DNA of 64,000 nucleotides from Candidatus Fermentithermobacillaceae bacterium. GTDB lineage: Bacteria > Bacillota > Sulfobacillia > Fermentithermobacillales > DUSS01. The notes beneath the pieces were generated by a model that was not told where the DNA came from, did not search any database, and worked only from the letters and a program-made list of their open reading frames with translations. The position numbers and the translations under genes are program-made. The DNA lies in the NCBI GenBank assembly GCA_020725645.1, contig DYEQ01000072.1:29953-93952 (forward strand). The letters run 5' to 3'. Shown in pieces: positions 49,673 to 59,331 of this stretch. Position 1 is the first letter of the stretch. Each line of letters begins with the position of its first letter.

Positions 49673-51601
49673 TTGAGGCTCAGCGCCCTTTTTAAACCGA
49701 TCGTCATCAACCAAGTCACCATCAAAAACCGGCTCGTAATCCCGCCAATGGTTACCAATTACGGCGATGAAAATGGAAACGTAACGGATAGAACCATCGC
49801 CTACCTGGAGGAGAGGGCGAAGGGCGGATGGGGGCTCATCGTACTGGAAGCTACCGCGGTCTCCCCCGAAGGCCGGGGATTTCCAAAACAGCCGTGCTTG
49901 TTCTCGGACTCTCAAATCCCCGCGCTGCACCGGCTCGCGCAAGCTGTTCACCGGCACGGCGCCAAACTTGCGGTCCAGCTTTATCACGCCGGACGCCAAA
50001 CGTACGCCGCTTTCCTCGGAGGTCCTCCTGTGGCGCCCTCGGCTCTTCCCTGCCCCGTGTGCCGGGATATCCCGCTGGAGCTTCAACCCCACGATATAGA
50101 AAGATTGGTCCACGATTTCGGCGAAGCTGCGCGCCGGGCGCGGGAAGCGGGCGTAGACGCCCTCGAGATCCACGGTGCTCACGGCTACCTTATCAACCAA
50201 TTTGTTTCCCCCTACTCCAACCGCCGTACCGACGAGTACGGAGGGACCATTGCAGGCCGACTGCGCTTTCCGCTCGAGGTGCTAAAAGCTGTTCGGCGAG
50301 CGGTAGGAGCTGATTTCCCCATCATTTACAGGCTGTCCGCTCGAGAGCGGGTGCCGGGAGGGCTTGAAATCGAGGATACGCTGAGCATTGCTCCCTATCT
50401 GGTGGAAGCCGGAGTAGATGCCTTTCATGTATCGACCGGGGTCTATGAGAGCATGCCCTACATAATCCCACCGTTCAGCTTGCCCGAGGGGTTGAACGTG
50501 GGTGACGCGTGGAGGCTGAAAGCTACCGTCAAAGTTCCCGTGATCGTAGCGGGACGGATCCCCGACCCGGCCTTTGCCGAACAAGTTGTATCCAGCGGCA
50601 GGTCCGATATGGTGGCGATGGGCAGAGCATCCATAGTGGACCCGTACCTCCCGCTGAAAGCTGCCGCGGGCGACCTCGAAGATATCCGGCCATGCATAAG
50701 CTGCAACCAAAAATGCATCGGAGGGCTAAACGGCCCGGAGATGACCTGCTCGTGCGTGGTTAATCCAGGCGTAGGTAGAGAGCGTGAATGGCGCATCGAG
50801 AAGACGCCTACTCGAAAGAGAGTGCTGGTCGTGGGCGGGGGACCTGCAGGTTTGGAAGCTGCACGTATCCTCGCCGAGAGGGGGCACCAGGTCGTCCTCG
50901 CCGAGAAGACCGAGCGGTTCGGCGGTCAGTTCAGGTTAGCAGCTCTTCCCCCGGAGAAGCAGCCTCTGGCCAAGCTCATCGCGTGGCAGGTCCGCGCGTG
51001 TCAAAAAGCCGGCGTCAACATGAGAATCGGGCAGAAGGTTGACGTGGACTACGTGAGGAGCATGGAGCCGGACGCGGTCGTCATCGCTACAGGTGCGACT
51101 CCCATCATCCCTCCGGTGCCGGGGGCAGATTCCCCTTACGTTCATCAGGCTCATTCCGTCCTCAAAGGAGAGGTCAAGACCGGCGAGAACGTCCTCATAA
51201 TCGGCGGTGGATCCGTGGGCTGTGAGACGGCGGATTACCTGTCGCAAATGGGCAAGAAGGTGACCATCGTTGAAATGCTTGACGAACTCGCAAGAGACGT
51301 ACAGCAGACGGTCAAGTACTTCCTTATAAAGCGGCTGAAGGAAAAAGGCGTGGTGATGATCGCAGGTGCAACCGTCACCGAAGTCAGGCCCGACGGAGCG
51401 ATGGCCGTCATAAACGGGCGACCCGAGGCTTTGCTCGGGTTCGACAGCGTAGTGCTGGCGGTGGGAGTGAAATCCGATGACGACCTGGCCAGACAGCTTG
51501 AGGGCGTGGTCACGGAGCTCCACGTCATCGGTGACGCGAGAAAGCCCGGCAAGGTAAACGACGCGATCCTGGACGCGGAAAAGGTCGCTATGAGCATTTA
51601 A
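49673..51601 (+). CDS. 2,4-dienoyl-CoA reductase-type NADH:flavin oxidoreductase (old yellow enzyme + FAD domain)
   Basis: 642 residues, fusion of an FMN barrel, a 4Fe-4S site and an FAD/NAD domain. TTG 49673 follows GGAGGTGTCGCAC. Barrel: LVIPPMVTNYGDENG, LYHAGRQT, EIHGAHGYLINQFVSPYSNRRTDEYGG. Cluster: CISCNQKC then TCSCVVNP. Second half: VLVVGGGPAGLEAARILAERG and VLIIGGGSVGCETADYL. Same architecture as FadH, trimethylamine dehydrogenase and BaiCD/BaiH-type enoate reductases; substrate cannot be told from sequence. Confidence 0.9.
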   Translation: MRLSALFKPIVINQVTIKNRLVIPPMVTNYGDENGNVTDRTIAYLEERAKGGWGLIVLEATAVSPEGRGFPKQPCLFSDSQIPALHRLAQAVHRHGAKLAVQLYHAGRQTYAAFLGGPPVAPSALPCPVCRDIPLELQPHDIERLVHDFGEAARRAREAGVDALEIHGAHGYLINQFVSPYSNRRTDEYGGTIAGRLRFPLEVLKAVRRAVGADFPIIYRLSARERVPGGLEIEDTLSIAPYLVEAGVDAFHVSTGVYESMPYIIPPFSLPEGLNVGDAWRLKATVKVPVIVAGRIPDPAFAEQVVSSGRSDMVAMGRASIVDPYLPLKAAAGDLEDIRPCISCNQKCIGGLNGPEMTCSCVVNPGVGREREWRIEKTPTRKRVLVVGGGPAGLEAARILAERGHQVVLAEKTERFGGQFRLAALPPEKQPLAKLIAWQVRACQKAGVNMRIGQKVDVDYVRSMEPDAVVIATGATPIIPPVPGADSPYVHQAHSVLKGEVKTGENVLIIGGGSVGCETADYLSQMGKKVTIVEMLDELARDVQQTVKYFLIKRLKEKGVVMIAGATVTEVRPDGAMAVINGRPEALLGFDSVVLAVGVKSDDDLARQLEGVVTELHVIGDARKPGKVNDAILDAEKVAMSI

Positions 51602-51607
51602 GCGTCG

Positions 51608-52366
51608 TCAGTTTACCCTGAGCACGTCGTCCATCCCGTACAATCCAGGGGCCGCGCCCACCAAAAACCTGGCAGCTCTCAGGGCGCCGTAAGCAAACAC
51701 GTCCCGCGAGATGGCGGAGTGCGTTATCTCTATGACCTCGCCCTGCCCCGCGAATATCACGGTGTGTTCACCCACTATGGCGCCTCCACGGATTGCGTGA
51801 ATGCCGAGCTCGGCCGGCTCCCTTCGCGCGGTCTTGGAATGTCTCCCGTGCGTGAACTTCAGCCGGTTTCCCAGGCTGGAGTTTATGGCACCGGCGATCA
51901 TCAGCGCCGTACCGCTGGGTGAGTCGATTTTCTGGTTGTGGTGCTTTTCGATGATCTCGATATCAAAGTTGTCTGCAAGAATGGGAGCGACCTGTTTGAC
52001 CAGGGACAATATCAGGTTTATGCCGAGCGACATGTTGGCAGAATTGAGTATCGGGATAACCCTCGACGCTTCCACCATTCTCTGCTTCTCGTCGGCGGTA
52101 AACCCCGTGGTGCAAATCACCAGCGGCACCTTTCTCGACGTGCCGTAATCGAGCAGCGCGTCCAGTGCGGAATGATGGGAAAAGTCAATGACCACATCCG
52201 GCTTCTCTTTTGCTTCTGAAAGAGAAGCATAAACAGGGTAGCTGTTCTTGACCTTATCCGGAGCGACGTCTACCCCGCATACGATTTCCGCACCCGGAGT
52301 CTCGGCCAGGATCCTCGTCATGACCTGCCCCATTTTCCCGTTGCAACCATGGAGAAGAACTCTCAC
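51608..52366 (-). CDS. dapB: 4-hydroxy-tetrahydrodipicolinate reductase
   Basis: Reduces the dapA product in lysine/diaminopimelate synthesis. 252 residues. NAD(P) motif VLLHGCNGKMGQVM at the N-terminus, DFSHHSALDALLDYG, ICTTGF, and the substrate motif EKHHNQKIDSPSGTA near residue 140. GTG at 52366 has GGAGGC six bases before. Not next to dapA. Confidence 0.95.
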   Translation of the reverse strand: MRVLLHGCNGKMGQVMTRILAETPGAEIVCGVDVAPDKVKNSYPVYASLSEAKEKPDVVIDFSHHSALDALLDYGTSRKVPLVICTTGFTADEKQRMVEASRVIPILNSANMSLGINLILSLVKQVAPILADNFDIEIIEKHHNQKIDSPSGTALMIAGAINSSLGNRLKFTHGRHSKTARREPAELGIHAIRGGAIVGEHTVIFAGQGEVIEITHSAISRDVFAYGALRAARFLVGAAPGLYGMDDVLRVN

Positions 52367-52525
52367 GATGCCTCCACCCCCTAGATTGTTATTGCCCCGG
52401 CCGGCGCGTCATTCTCTTGCCCTGGCACAAAGGCCCTTCGCTTCAACGGATCCTAACGATCAACGAACCTCTACGACATGATTATGACATCGACATAGAA
52501 CATCTGGATACCCCTCAAGCTGCAT

Positions 52526-52548
52526 GCACGCTCACGGTTCGAGCGTGC
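52526..52548. other. Hairpin in the dapB / GAF-protein divergent region
   Basis: GCACGCT pairs with AGCGTGC around nine bases. It lies 66 bases upstream of the GAF gene and 160 bases upstream of dapB. A TACAAT at 52569 with a poor -35 may be the GAF promoter. Confidence 0.35.
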
Positions 52549-52613
52549 TGGAGAATCTCGAGTAATGGTACAATTGTGTGCAACCGCGGTTCGTAAGGAG
52601 GACTAAGTCAACT

Positions 52614-53081
52614 GTGACTGGGGAGCTTCGCGACAGATTGCTCGCCCGGATCAAAAGGGCGTCGCAAGAGTCTGACGACATCCAGGCGTTTTATGGGAAA
52701 GTCGTCGATACGCTCAGCCGAATCCCTTACTACAACTGGGTTGGCTTCTACTTTCTAAAGGACGGCGAGCTGGTGCTCGGCCCTTACGTGGGTAAGCCGA
52801 CGGAGCACGTCCAGATCAAAGTGGGTCAGGGAGTGTGCGGAAGAGCGGTCGCCGAACGGAGCACCATCGTTGTGGATGACGTGACGAAAGAGAGCAACTA
52901 TCTGGCATGCAGTCTTGAGACCCGCTCGGAAATCGTCGTCCCGATTTGGGTTGGGGACGAAATAATCGGTGAAATCGACATCGACAGCGACGAGCTCGCC
53001 GCTTTTGACCAGATCGACAAAGACTTTCTGGAAGAGGTTGCCGCCATCATCGGGGATACAATCGCGTCTTCCCGTAAATAA
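52614..53081 (+). CDS. GAF-domain protein, free methionine-(R)-sulfoxide reductase type
   Basis: 155 residues from GTG 52614 (AAGGAGG 12 bases before). A single GAF domain: YYNWVGFYFLKDGELVLGPYVG, VGQGVCGRAVAERSTIVVDDV, LACSLETRSEIVVPIWVGDEIIGEIDIDS. The cysteines in GVCGRA and NYLACSLE occupy the places of the catalytic and resolving cysteines of fRMsr. It likely repairs free Met-R-sulfoxide. Confidence 0.85.
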   Translation: MTGELRDRLLARIKRASQESDDIQAFYGKVVDTLSRIPYYNWVGFYFLKDGELVLGPYVGKPTEHVQIKVGQGVCGRAVAERSTIVVDDVTKESNYLACSLETRSEIVVPIWVGDEIIGEIDIDSDELAAFDQIDKDFLEEVAAIIGDTIASSRK

Positions 53082-53219
53082 AGGGGGTTTGCAGCGGGAA
53101 AGTCCTCTCTTCCCCGCCCGGCGGAGTAGGGTTCGTTAAGGACTCGCTGCCCCTTCGGAATCCAGGGGGCTTTGAAGCCAGGAACCTTGTCTTCAAACCC
53201 CCTTCTGCCCCACCAGTTC

Positions 53220-54023
53220 TCAAACCTGGGCTTCTCCAGCTGCGGAAGCTGCCTCAACCCGCCTCAGGTCTTCGTAAAACGCCGCAACGGAGGTCTGGAT
53301 GTACGGAACAAGGAAGAGGTAGCCGATTCCCAGTGTGAAAAGACAGGCGATCGCCCACCCGATAAAACTCAGATACAGCATGAACAATTTCCACCTGCGG
53401 CCTCTCATCATCTTGCTGCTGAGTCTTATAACCTGCATTACGCGGGAATGCGGATTATCGTGAATGATGTACACTGCGAGGGCATAACGAAAGCTGACAA
53501 CGACCGCTATTGCCGCTGTCACCCCGAGTAGTATGGTCCAGTATGCCACGGGATTCTGGGAGTAGCTGATAAGAAAGCTCGGACTAAGGTATATAAGTAA
53601 GCACATGAGACCTAGACCAGGTAGAAAGAATACAAGCGACCATAACAACGGCAGGAAATTCTGCACAAGCTGAACAGCTACGGCCTTCCAGAACATCTGG
53701 AACCCGTCAAAGAGCCTTTGGATGGGAGGGCTCTGGTCCCTGATGAGCTTTAAGAAGAAAGTCTGGAAACCGTACTGAAGAGGCAACTGAATCAGCACCA
53801 CAAGAAGGTTCACTACCACCACAAATGCGGGGGCGACCTGTTTCGACTCAGATTCACCGAAGAAGGAAACCACGCCTCCTGCGATTCCGCTGATCACGGC
53901 CACTATCACGAATGCTAAAACTGCTTTTCCCCACTTGCCGGCAAGCTTGGCCCTGGCGGTTGCTCTGATTTCAGGGTTCGTCATCAACACGGGACCCCCG
54001 GTGCTCGGATTTTCAACTGCCAT
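53220..54023 (-). CDS. DUF975 membrane protein
   Basis: 267 residues with five to six helices. Start region NPEIRATARAKLAGKWGKAVLAFVIVAVI and the conserved RVMQVIRLSSKMMRGRRWKLFMLYLSFIGWAIACLFTLGIGYLFLVPYIQTSVAAFYEDL are typical DUF975. ATG at 54023 follows GGAGGCTACCT. Role unknown. Confidence 0.88.
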   Translation of the reverse strand: MAVENPSTGGPVLMTNPEIRATARAKLAGKWGKAVLAFVIVAVISGIAGGVVSFFGESESKQVAPAFVVVVNLLVVLIQLPLQYGFQTFFLKLIRDQSPPIQRLFDGFQMFWKAVAVQLVQNFLPLLWSLVFFLPGLGLMCLLIYLSPSFLISYSQNPVAYWTILLGVTAAIAVVVSFRYALAVYIIHDNPHSRVMQVIRLSSKMMRGRRWKLFMLYLSFIGWAIACLFTLGIGYLFLVPYIQTSVAAFYEDLRRVEAASAAGEAQV

Positions 54024-54309
54024 AGGTAGCCTCCTCGTCACGTTATCTTTGCTTCGCATGGTCCGCTTTGTAGTGCAGGTCCAAAAAGCAACTAAGTGGA
54101 GCTTCGAGGGAACGCCGTCCTTCTCCTGCGAATCAGTACAAGACTTATGAGCTTATTCTCCGACACCGCGACGAAGGCCAGGTTTAGCGCAGCGTAAAAT
54201 GGGAAAAGGCGAGCCACCCAATCTTTCCCCGTGGTCATTCGCAGATAGACTCCCCAGTCTCCTCGGGTCATCCCGTAATCGTAAATGGAGCGGTAGTGCG
54301 GGAGGTCTG

Positions 54310-54600
54310 AAGGAATCCCTGACGCTATGTGAAGCGCACTACATCATGGTCGGACTTCGCGATGGGGGCTTCGACACGAAGCTCGTCAAGTGGGAGCAGG
54401 GGCAGCCCGACCTGGTATTCGAAGAGATCGCTGATTTCAAGCCCCATCTCATCTTCAACGCCTCATCGGAGGAGGAAGTCTGGTTTTCCGAAGCGGCCAA
54501 GATTCCGTTCGCAGGTTCAGGCATCGACCTTGTTCCACTGGACAAGGCCGCGAGAAAAAAGATCTGGCTACATCACGGGATACCTACCCCAGCGTTTATG
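54310..54600 (+). pseudogene. D-alanine-D-alanine ligase-like N-terminal fragment
   Basis: Reads HYIMVGLRDGGFDTKLVKWEQ, DFKPHLIFNASSEEEVWFSEAAKIPFAGSGIDLV, KAARKKIWLHHGIPTPAF and then abruptly continues as ABC-permease sequence. These blocks are the N-terminal domain of Ddl-type ATP-grasp enzymes (VFN, GSG, DKxxxK, GIPTP). The central ATP-grasp and C-terminal parts are absent, so a deletion has joined it to the next gene. Confidence 0.65.
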
Positions 54601-55302
54601 TTCTCCTTGTGCTTTCCATCATGGACCCGCTGTCCGTAAGATATATGGGCGAGATCATCGCGCGGTTTGCCCAGGGAGTCACCGTTGTGATGCCTCCTCC
54701 TTCGCGCGCGCAAGGAGTCGCGCAGTTCCTGGGCGACGTGGTTGAGATCGGCCTCCTGGTCATCATCGCAATTACCATGGGCTCGGTAGCTGGTGAGAAA
54801 GTAAGCGGGGTAACCACGTTTATCGTCACCAAACCGGTTTCCAGGAAAGCGTATGTCCTATCCAAATTCCTGGTCCTGCTGAGCCCTGACCGCAGGCGTG
54901 GCCGCAGCAACCCTGCTGGCATCTCTGTATTCTGAGACCCTGATCGGACCCGTAGACTGGGCGAGAACATTTGCGGCTGCGGCATCCACCTGGCTGTACG
55001 CGCTTTTCATCTTGAGCGCGACTTTTGCGGCGTCAATGGCCGTGACAAGTTCTCTGGCGGCCGGGGGCATCGGGCTTGCGATCCATATAGTTACAGCACT
55101 GGCCGGCGCGGTTCTGAGCAAGTCAGCCCTTGGCCCCTACCTGCCCTCAGTACTTCCGGGTAACGCCAACGCCTTTCTCTTGACGGGTTCGGATGTGGAT
55201 GTGGTAGCTCGGCTGGTGAAGCCGGGAATGAGCAGCGCAGTGCTGTCTTTCCTGCTGCTTGCCCTCGGCTACCGGGCGTTCAAAAGGCAGGCCCTGCCGT
55301 AA
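54595..55302 (+). pseudogene. ABC-2 type permease, frameshifted
   Basis: Two frames together form one permease: DPLSVRYMGEIIARF, FLGDVVEIGLLVIIAITMGSVAGEKVSGVTTFIVTKPVSRKAYVLSKFL in the first; after a one-base shift near 54880, TAGVAAATLLASLYSETL and TWLYALFILSATFAASMAVTSSLAAGG with the end at 55302. GEKxxGTxxxLxxKPVSRxxYVxSK is the ABC-2 export-permease motif. The true N-terminus was lost in the fusion to the Ddl fragment. Confidence 0.75.
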
Positions 55303-55398
55303 GGAGCGACTTGTAGGCGGTGTGTTTCCGCTCGACGGTGGTCCTTACGGAGCAGCTGAAGTCCAACGCTCTTCCACCGGAGCGTCACTGGCGATGAC

Positions 55399-55695
55399 TC
55401 ACCCGACGAAGTGCCTCCACTCCCGGGAATACCGTTCCAGCCACTTCGCTGATCCAACTTCGTTTCTGTATCTGAGGCTCTCGATGTGATAGCCCCTGGG
55501 CAGTCTGTCATCGGGCACGAAGGATTCGAGATCTTTACACGGAAACTCCGAACACAGACCACAGTGCTCAAGGGCACGTCCTGCAAGGCACTTAAGGAAT
55601 TTGCACTCGCCGGCTTTGGATCTGCAACCCTGGCATTCCCGGCGAAAATGAGGGCACTTGCCGCACCAGTCCCCGCAGGCGCCGATGGAATCCAT
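55399..55695 (-). CDS. DUF3795-type cysteine-rich protein
   Basis: 98 residues from ATG 55695. Pattern CGDWCGKCPHFRRECQGCRSKAGECKFLKC, then HCGLCSEFPC, typical of DUF3795 proteins, which probably bind zinc or a cluster. AGAAGGTG is upstream; in-frame GTG 55710 and TTG 55701 are alternative starts. 19 bases separate it from the SDR gene stop on the other side. Confidence 0.8.
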   Translation of the reverse strand: MDSIGACGDWCGKCPHFRRECQGCRSKAGECKFLKCLAGRALEHCGLCSEFPCKDLESFVPDDRLPRGYHIESLRYRNEVGSAKWLERYSREWRHFVG

Positions 55696-55730
55696 GTTCA
55701 AATGCGACACCTTCTCTCATCGTTCAGCCG

Positions 55731-56486
55731 TCACATGCACATAAACCCTGCGTCAACAGGAATGATAGCTCCGGTAATCCCGCTGGCCTTGTCGGAAGCG
55801 AGGAACGCGACTACGTGAGCCACCTCGTCGAGCTTGGTGACACGTCCCAGCGCAAATCTGGACAGCCACGCCAGGTGCTCCGGGTCACCGCCGTCGAACG
55901 CATTCTCAGCCCACGTTAGCATAACCCCGTTCACTCTGACCCCGGTCCCACCCACCTCCGCAGCTAACCCGCGGGTCAAGGCCATAGCGCCGCCGTTCGT
56001 CACGGCATATCCCAGCTCGCCGGCGCCGCCCCGCATTCCCACCGTAGAGAGCAGGTTAATGATGACTCCCTCTCCTCTTTGCAGCATGTTCCGCAACACC
56101 GCCCTGGACGTGAGGAAGTATGCCAGCGCCTTGTATTCAAGCTGGGACTTCCACTCCTCCACAGTAAACTCCATGAATGGTTTCAGCAGGGCATATGCCG
56201 CATTGTTCACGAGGATGTCGACCTGCCCCATTCGGGCGGAAATCGTAGTCACTATACGTTCCACGTCCTCAGGTACCCGCGTGTCGCCTTGTACCAGCAC
56301 CGACCGCCTGCCGGCTCGCTCTATTTCCTCGCACACAGATTTCGCCTGTTCGATAGAAGTCCTGCAGTTGACAGCAACATCCGCTCCCTGCCGGGCGAGC
56401 TCAAGGGCAATTGCCCGCCCAATTCCTCTGCTGGAACCGGTCACGAGCGCTACCTTGCCATGCAGACTTCCACCCGTCTCGCACAT
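55731..56486 (-). CDS. Short-chain dehydrogenase/reductase with altered active site
   Basis: 251-residue SDR. NAD(P) motif VTGSSRGIGRAIAL; NNAA present as DILVNNAAYAL. The catalytic region is LLSTVGMRGGAGELGYAVTNGGAMAL: Ser and Tyr are at normal spacing, but the Lys of YxxxK is Asn (YAVTN). The last part (GRVTKLDEVAHVVAFLASDKASGITGAIIPVDAG) is ordinary. Loss of Lys usually kills reductase activity, so it may be inactive or have another role. Start ATG at 56486; ribosome site GAGGAGGGAC upstream. Confidence 0.85.
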   Translation of the reverse strand: MCETGGSLHGKVALVTGSSRGIGRAIALELARQGADVAVNCRTSIEQAKSVCEEIERAGRRSVLVQGDTRVPEDVERIVTTISARMGQVDILVNNAAYALLKPFMEFTVEEWKSQLEYKALAYFLTSRAVLRNMLQRGEGVIINLLSTVGMRGGAGELGYAVTNGGAMALTRGLAAEVGGTGVRVNGVMLTWAENAFDGGDPEHLAWLSRFALGRVTKLDEVAHVVAFLASDKASGITGAIIPVDAGFMCM

Positions 56487-56632
56487 GCCCGTCCCTCCTC
56501 AATCGGGAGCCCAATGCAGACTTGCTCCGTTCAGCGCTTCGGCAGCCCGCCAGACTGCTAAGCGACAAAAACACCCTGCTACGCAATAGGCCCAACAGAC
56601 AGGGGATACATAACAACATGACTGCTTCTATC

Positions 56633-57496
56633 CTATCTCACCAAATGGCAGGAAACAAGGTGCTTGCCGGCGGCATCCCGCAACAGGGGATCCTGCGAAT
56701 TGCACACTTCCGTAGCTTCCGGGCATCTCGGTGCAAAACGGCATCCCGGCTTCGGATCGATTGGACTGGGCACATCCCCGCTCAATATCACTTTCGGTTT
56801 GTCTGGACGATACTTGGGGATCGGAACCGCAGCCAGCAAAGCTCGTGTGTACGGATGCAGGGGGTGCTTGAAGAGTTCGCTGGTTTCAGCCAGTTCGACT
56901 ATCTTCCCCAGGTACATCACGGCCACGCGCCTGCTGAGGTGCTTGACCACACTCAGGTTGTGCGAAATGAAGAGGTAGGTGAGCCCCATTTGTTCTCCGA
57001 GGTCCTGCAGGAGATTGAGGATCTGCGCTTGAATCGAAACGTCCAGGGCCGAGACGGGCTCGTCACAAACAACAAACCTGGGTTTCAGGATTAGAGCTCT
57101 CGCGATACCGACTCGCTGTCTTCTACCTCCGTCGAGTTCATGGGGAAAACGGGTATAATAGTCAGCTGATAGGCCCACATCTGCCATGATTTCCTTTACA
57201 AGACCGGTCCTTTCGCGCCTGGGTATCCTCTGAATCACCAGCGGCTCTTCGATAATCTTGCCCACCGTCTTTCGCGGGTCCTGGGACGAGTAAGGGCCCT
57301 GGAATATGATTTGCATCTCGCGCCTCTTTCTCCTGTTCACGGAGTTTGTCACGTCCTCGCCGTTGAACAGGATGGTGCCTGCCGTCGCGGGAATGAGGTT
57401 CAGAACCACTCGTCCCATGGTCGATTTACCGCAGCCGCTTTCACCGACCAGCCCCAGGGTTTCCCCTCTTTCGGTGGAAAAACTCACGCCGTCCAC
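56633..57496 (-). pseudogene. oppF: Oligopeptide/dipeptide ABC ATPase, N-terminally shortened
   Basis: ATPase of a peptide importer. Keeps Walker A GESGCGKSTMGRVV, IFQGPYSSQDPRKTV, signature-like LDGGRRQRVGIARAL (LSGGQ altered to LDGGR), Walker B VVCDEPVSALDVS and the C-terminal CRFAPRCPEATEVC. An in-frame TAG lies four codons before the first usable GTG, and the usual 30-residue N-terminal strand is missing. The altered signature also suggests loss of function. Confidence 0.75.
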
Positions 57497-57533
57497 GGCT
57501 CTCAGGGACTACCCACCTTAACGCTCGACGCCG

Positions 57534-58262
57534 TCATTTGCCGGCGTTTTCGCAAGCTACAAAGTGATTGGGCCCGACTTCCCTCAGCACAGGCCTCACA
57601 TGGTCGCACTCGGCAGTTTTGTTGGAGCAGCTGGGTGCGAACGCACAGCCCGCCGGGACCAGCATGGGGTCGGGGGGCGAACCTGCGCCTGGATGGTCAC
57701 ATCCAGGGCAGTTGTGGGCTCGTCAGCTATCAGGCTGAGGGTTGCAGGCAAGAGCTATGGCGATGCTCACGCGCTGACGCATTCCCCCGCTGAACTGGTG
57801 GGGATACTCCTCGGCCCTGTTGTGGGAAATACCCACCATCTCAAGGAGATCGCCCGCTCTCCTGACCGCCTCTTCTCCGGTCATACGCTGATGCCGGGCG
57901 AGTACTCCCATTACCTGCTGTTCCACCGTGGACACAGGATTCAGGGACGTAAGAGGGTTTTGGAATATCATCGATACCTTGTTCCCTCGTATCCCTTCCA
58001 TCTCATGATCGGAAAGGCTCAAGAGGTTCTTTCCCTCGAACCAGATCTCTCCCGATGTTACGTGACCTACTCTGGGCGGCAGGAGTCTCAATATCGCCAG
58101 GGCCGTCGTGGTCTTGCCGGCGCCGGTTTCTCCAACCAGGCCCACCGTTTCACCGGGTCGCACGCTGAGTTCCAGTCCGTTTACAGCTTTCACTGTTCCG
58201 TCAAACGTCCTGTACTCCACAGATAGGTTGTGAATCTCGAGAAGTACGTCTGCAGGCATCAT
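57534..58262 (-). pseudogene. oppD: Oligopeptide/dipeptide ABC ATPase with internal deletion
   Basis: Partner ATPase. ATG 58262: LVGETGAGKTTTALAIL (Walker A), FQNPLTSLNPV, QFSGGMRQRVSIAIALACNP, then a frameshift and IADEPTTALDVTIQAQ. Next comes directly, in another frame, PPDPMLVPAGCAFAPSCSN, KTAECDHVRPVLREVGPNHFVACENAGK and the stop at 57534. The 70-80 residues between Walker B and the C-terminal cysteine region, including the switch histidine, are missing. Confidence 0.8.
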
Positions 58263-58263
58263 G

Positions 58264-58350
58264 CTACATCAATTCCGCATATGTGGCCAGCAAATTGGCC
58301 ATTTGCTCAATACCTTTCAGATACTGGTCCACTTGAGAAACCTCGCGCAT
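58264..58350 (-). pseudogene. Tail of a lost gene just before oppD
   Basis: Minus-strand frame VDQYLKGIEQMANLLATYAELM ending in TAG three bases before the oppD ATG. It is in another frame than the M20 fragment before it. Probably the end of whatever preceded oppD, joined by deletion. No family recognised. Confidence 0.25.
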
Positions 58351-58478
58351 TCGTCCATACCTACGTTTTCCGTCGAGATGCTCTTCTGTCGCAGGAAATC
58401 CTGTAGTTCCGAAACCAGCCTTAAGCGGTTGGCCTCGATATAGTCACGTATAGCTGAGCGTAAAGAATCAGAAACCAC
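58317..58478 (-). pseudogene. M20 peptidase N-terminal fragment
   Basis: From GTG 58478 (AGGGGGA nine bases before): SLRSAIRDYIEANRLRLVSELQDFLRQKSISTENVGMDECARFLK, then a stop. This is the normal start of an M20 metallopeptidase (helix, then FLR-SIST). Everything after the first 50 residues is gone. It follows directly after the C-terminal part of another M20 gene. Confidence 0.6.
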
Positions 58479-58492
58479 GAGCTTCAATCCCC

Positions 58493-59331
58493 CTATCCTT
58501 GTCCGTCAGAGAGAAGACCCCAGTAGGCACCGAGTCGCCTTATCATAGCTGCGCTGGTAGCTACACCCAGCTCAAAACCTCGCAGATCCAAACTCTCGTC
58601 GAGCGCGTGGTTCGCCTGGTCCGCTGCGGCAAAGGGTATGACGACACACGGGACACGCAGGTGGCCGGTGAAAACGTAGTTCGGACCGGCACCTCCGGTA
58701 CCCGGATGGATAACCGGCTCCTGACCCCACACCTCAGTAACGACCGTACGGGCAAGCGTCACATAGGGGTCGGTTACCGGGGTTCGCGAAGGTAGGAATC
58801 CCTGCTCATGACGGACCTCCACATCGTCAAATCCGTGCTTTCTCAAGTGGTCGAGGAACTTCTCGAGAATGTCGCCAGGAGTTTGGTCGGGAACAAGCCT
58901 GATATCTATTTTCGCTCTAGCTTCAGCAGGCAGCACCGTCTTGGATCCCTTTCCGGTGTAACCCAACACGATGCCGGCGATATTGCACGTCGGCTCGAAG
59001 GCCATATTCTAGTAATAATCAGTCCCCGAGCGATTGACCAGGAGCTTTTCGATCTTTACCACACCGTCTTCGCCTTTGAGCATGGAGAGCAAGGCAACCA
59101 GTCGCCATGCAGCACCGGGGAGCGCCGCAGCCTTCATTGAGTGGCAGTCCCCCGCGAGCTCCCGAACCGTGAGTTCAAGGTAGAGCATTCCTTTCAGCCC
59201 CAGGATGAGCGCGGGCCTTCCTGACTCGTGGTAATGGCTATCAGAGAAAATAGCCACAGAACCCTCGCAAAGGTCCCTGTGCTCTAGGACGAACGGCTCA
59301 AAATGGGGACTTCCAATCTCTTCTTCCCCTC
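58493..59331 (-). pseudogene. M20 family metallopeptidase, broken
   Basis: Reads GEEEIGSPHFEPFVLEHRDL (start near 59331, includes the catalytic Glu pair), SDSHYHESGRPALILGLKGMLYLELTV, LLSMLKGEDGVVKIE; then a stop; then FEPTCNIAGIVLGYTGKG, KTVLPAEARAKIDIRLVPDQTPGDI, GTGGAGPNYVFTG and the end at 58493. These are consecutive parts of an M20 dipeptidase, but the first third (metal His and Asp) and about 60 residues of the middle are missing. Confidence 0.75.
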
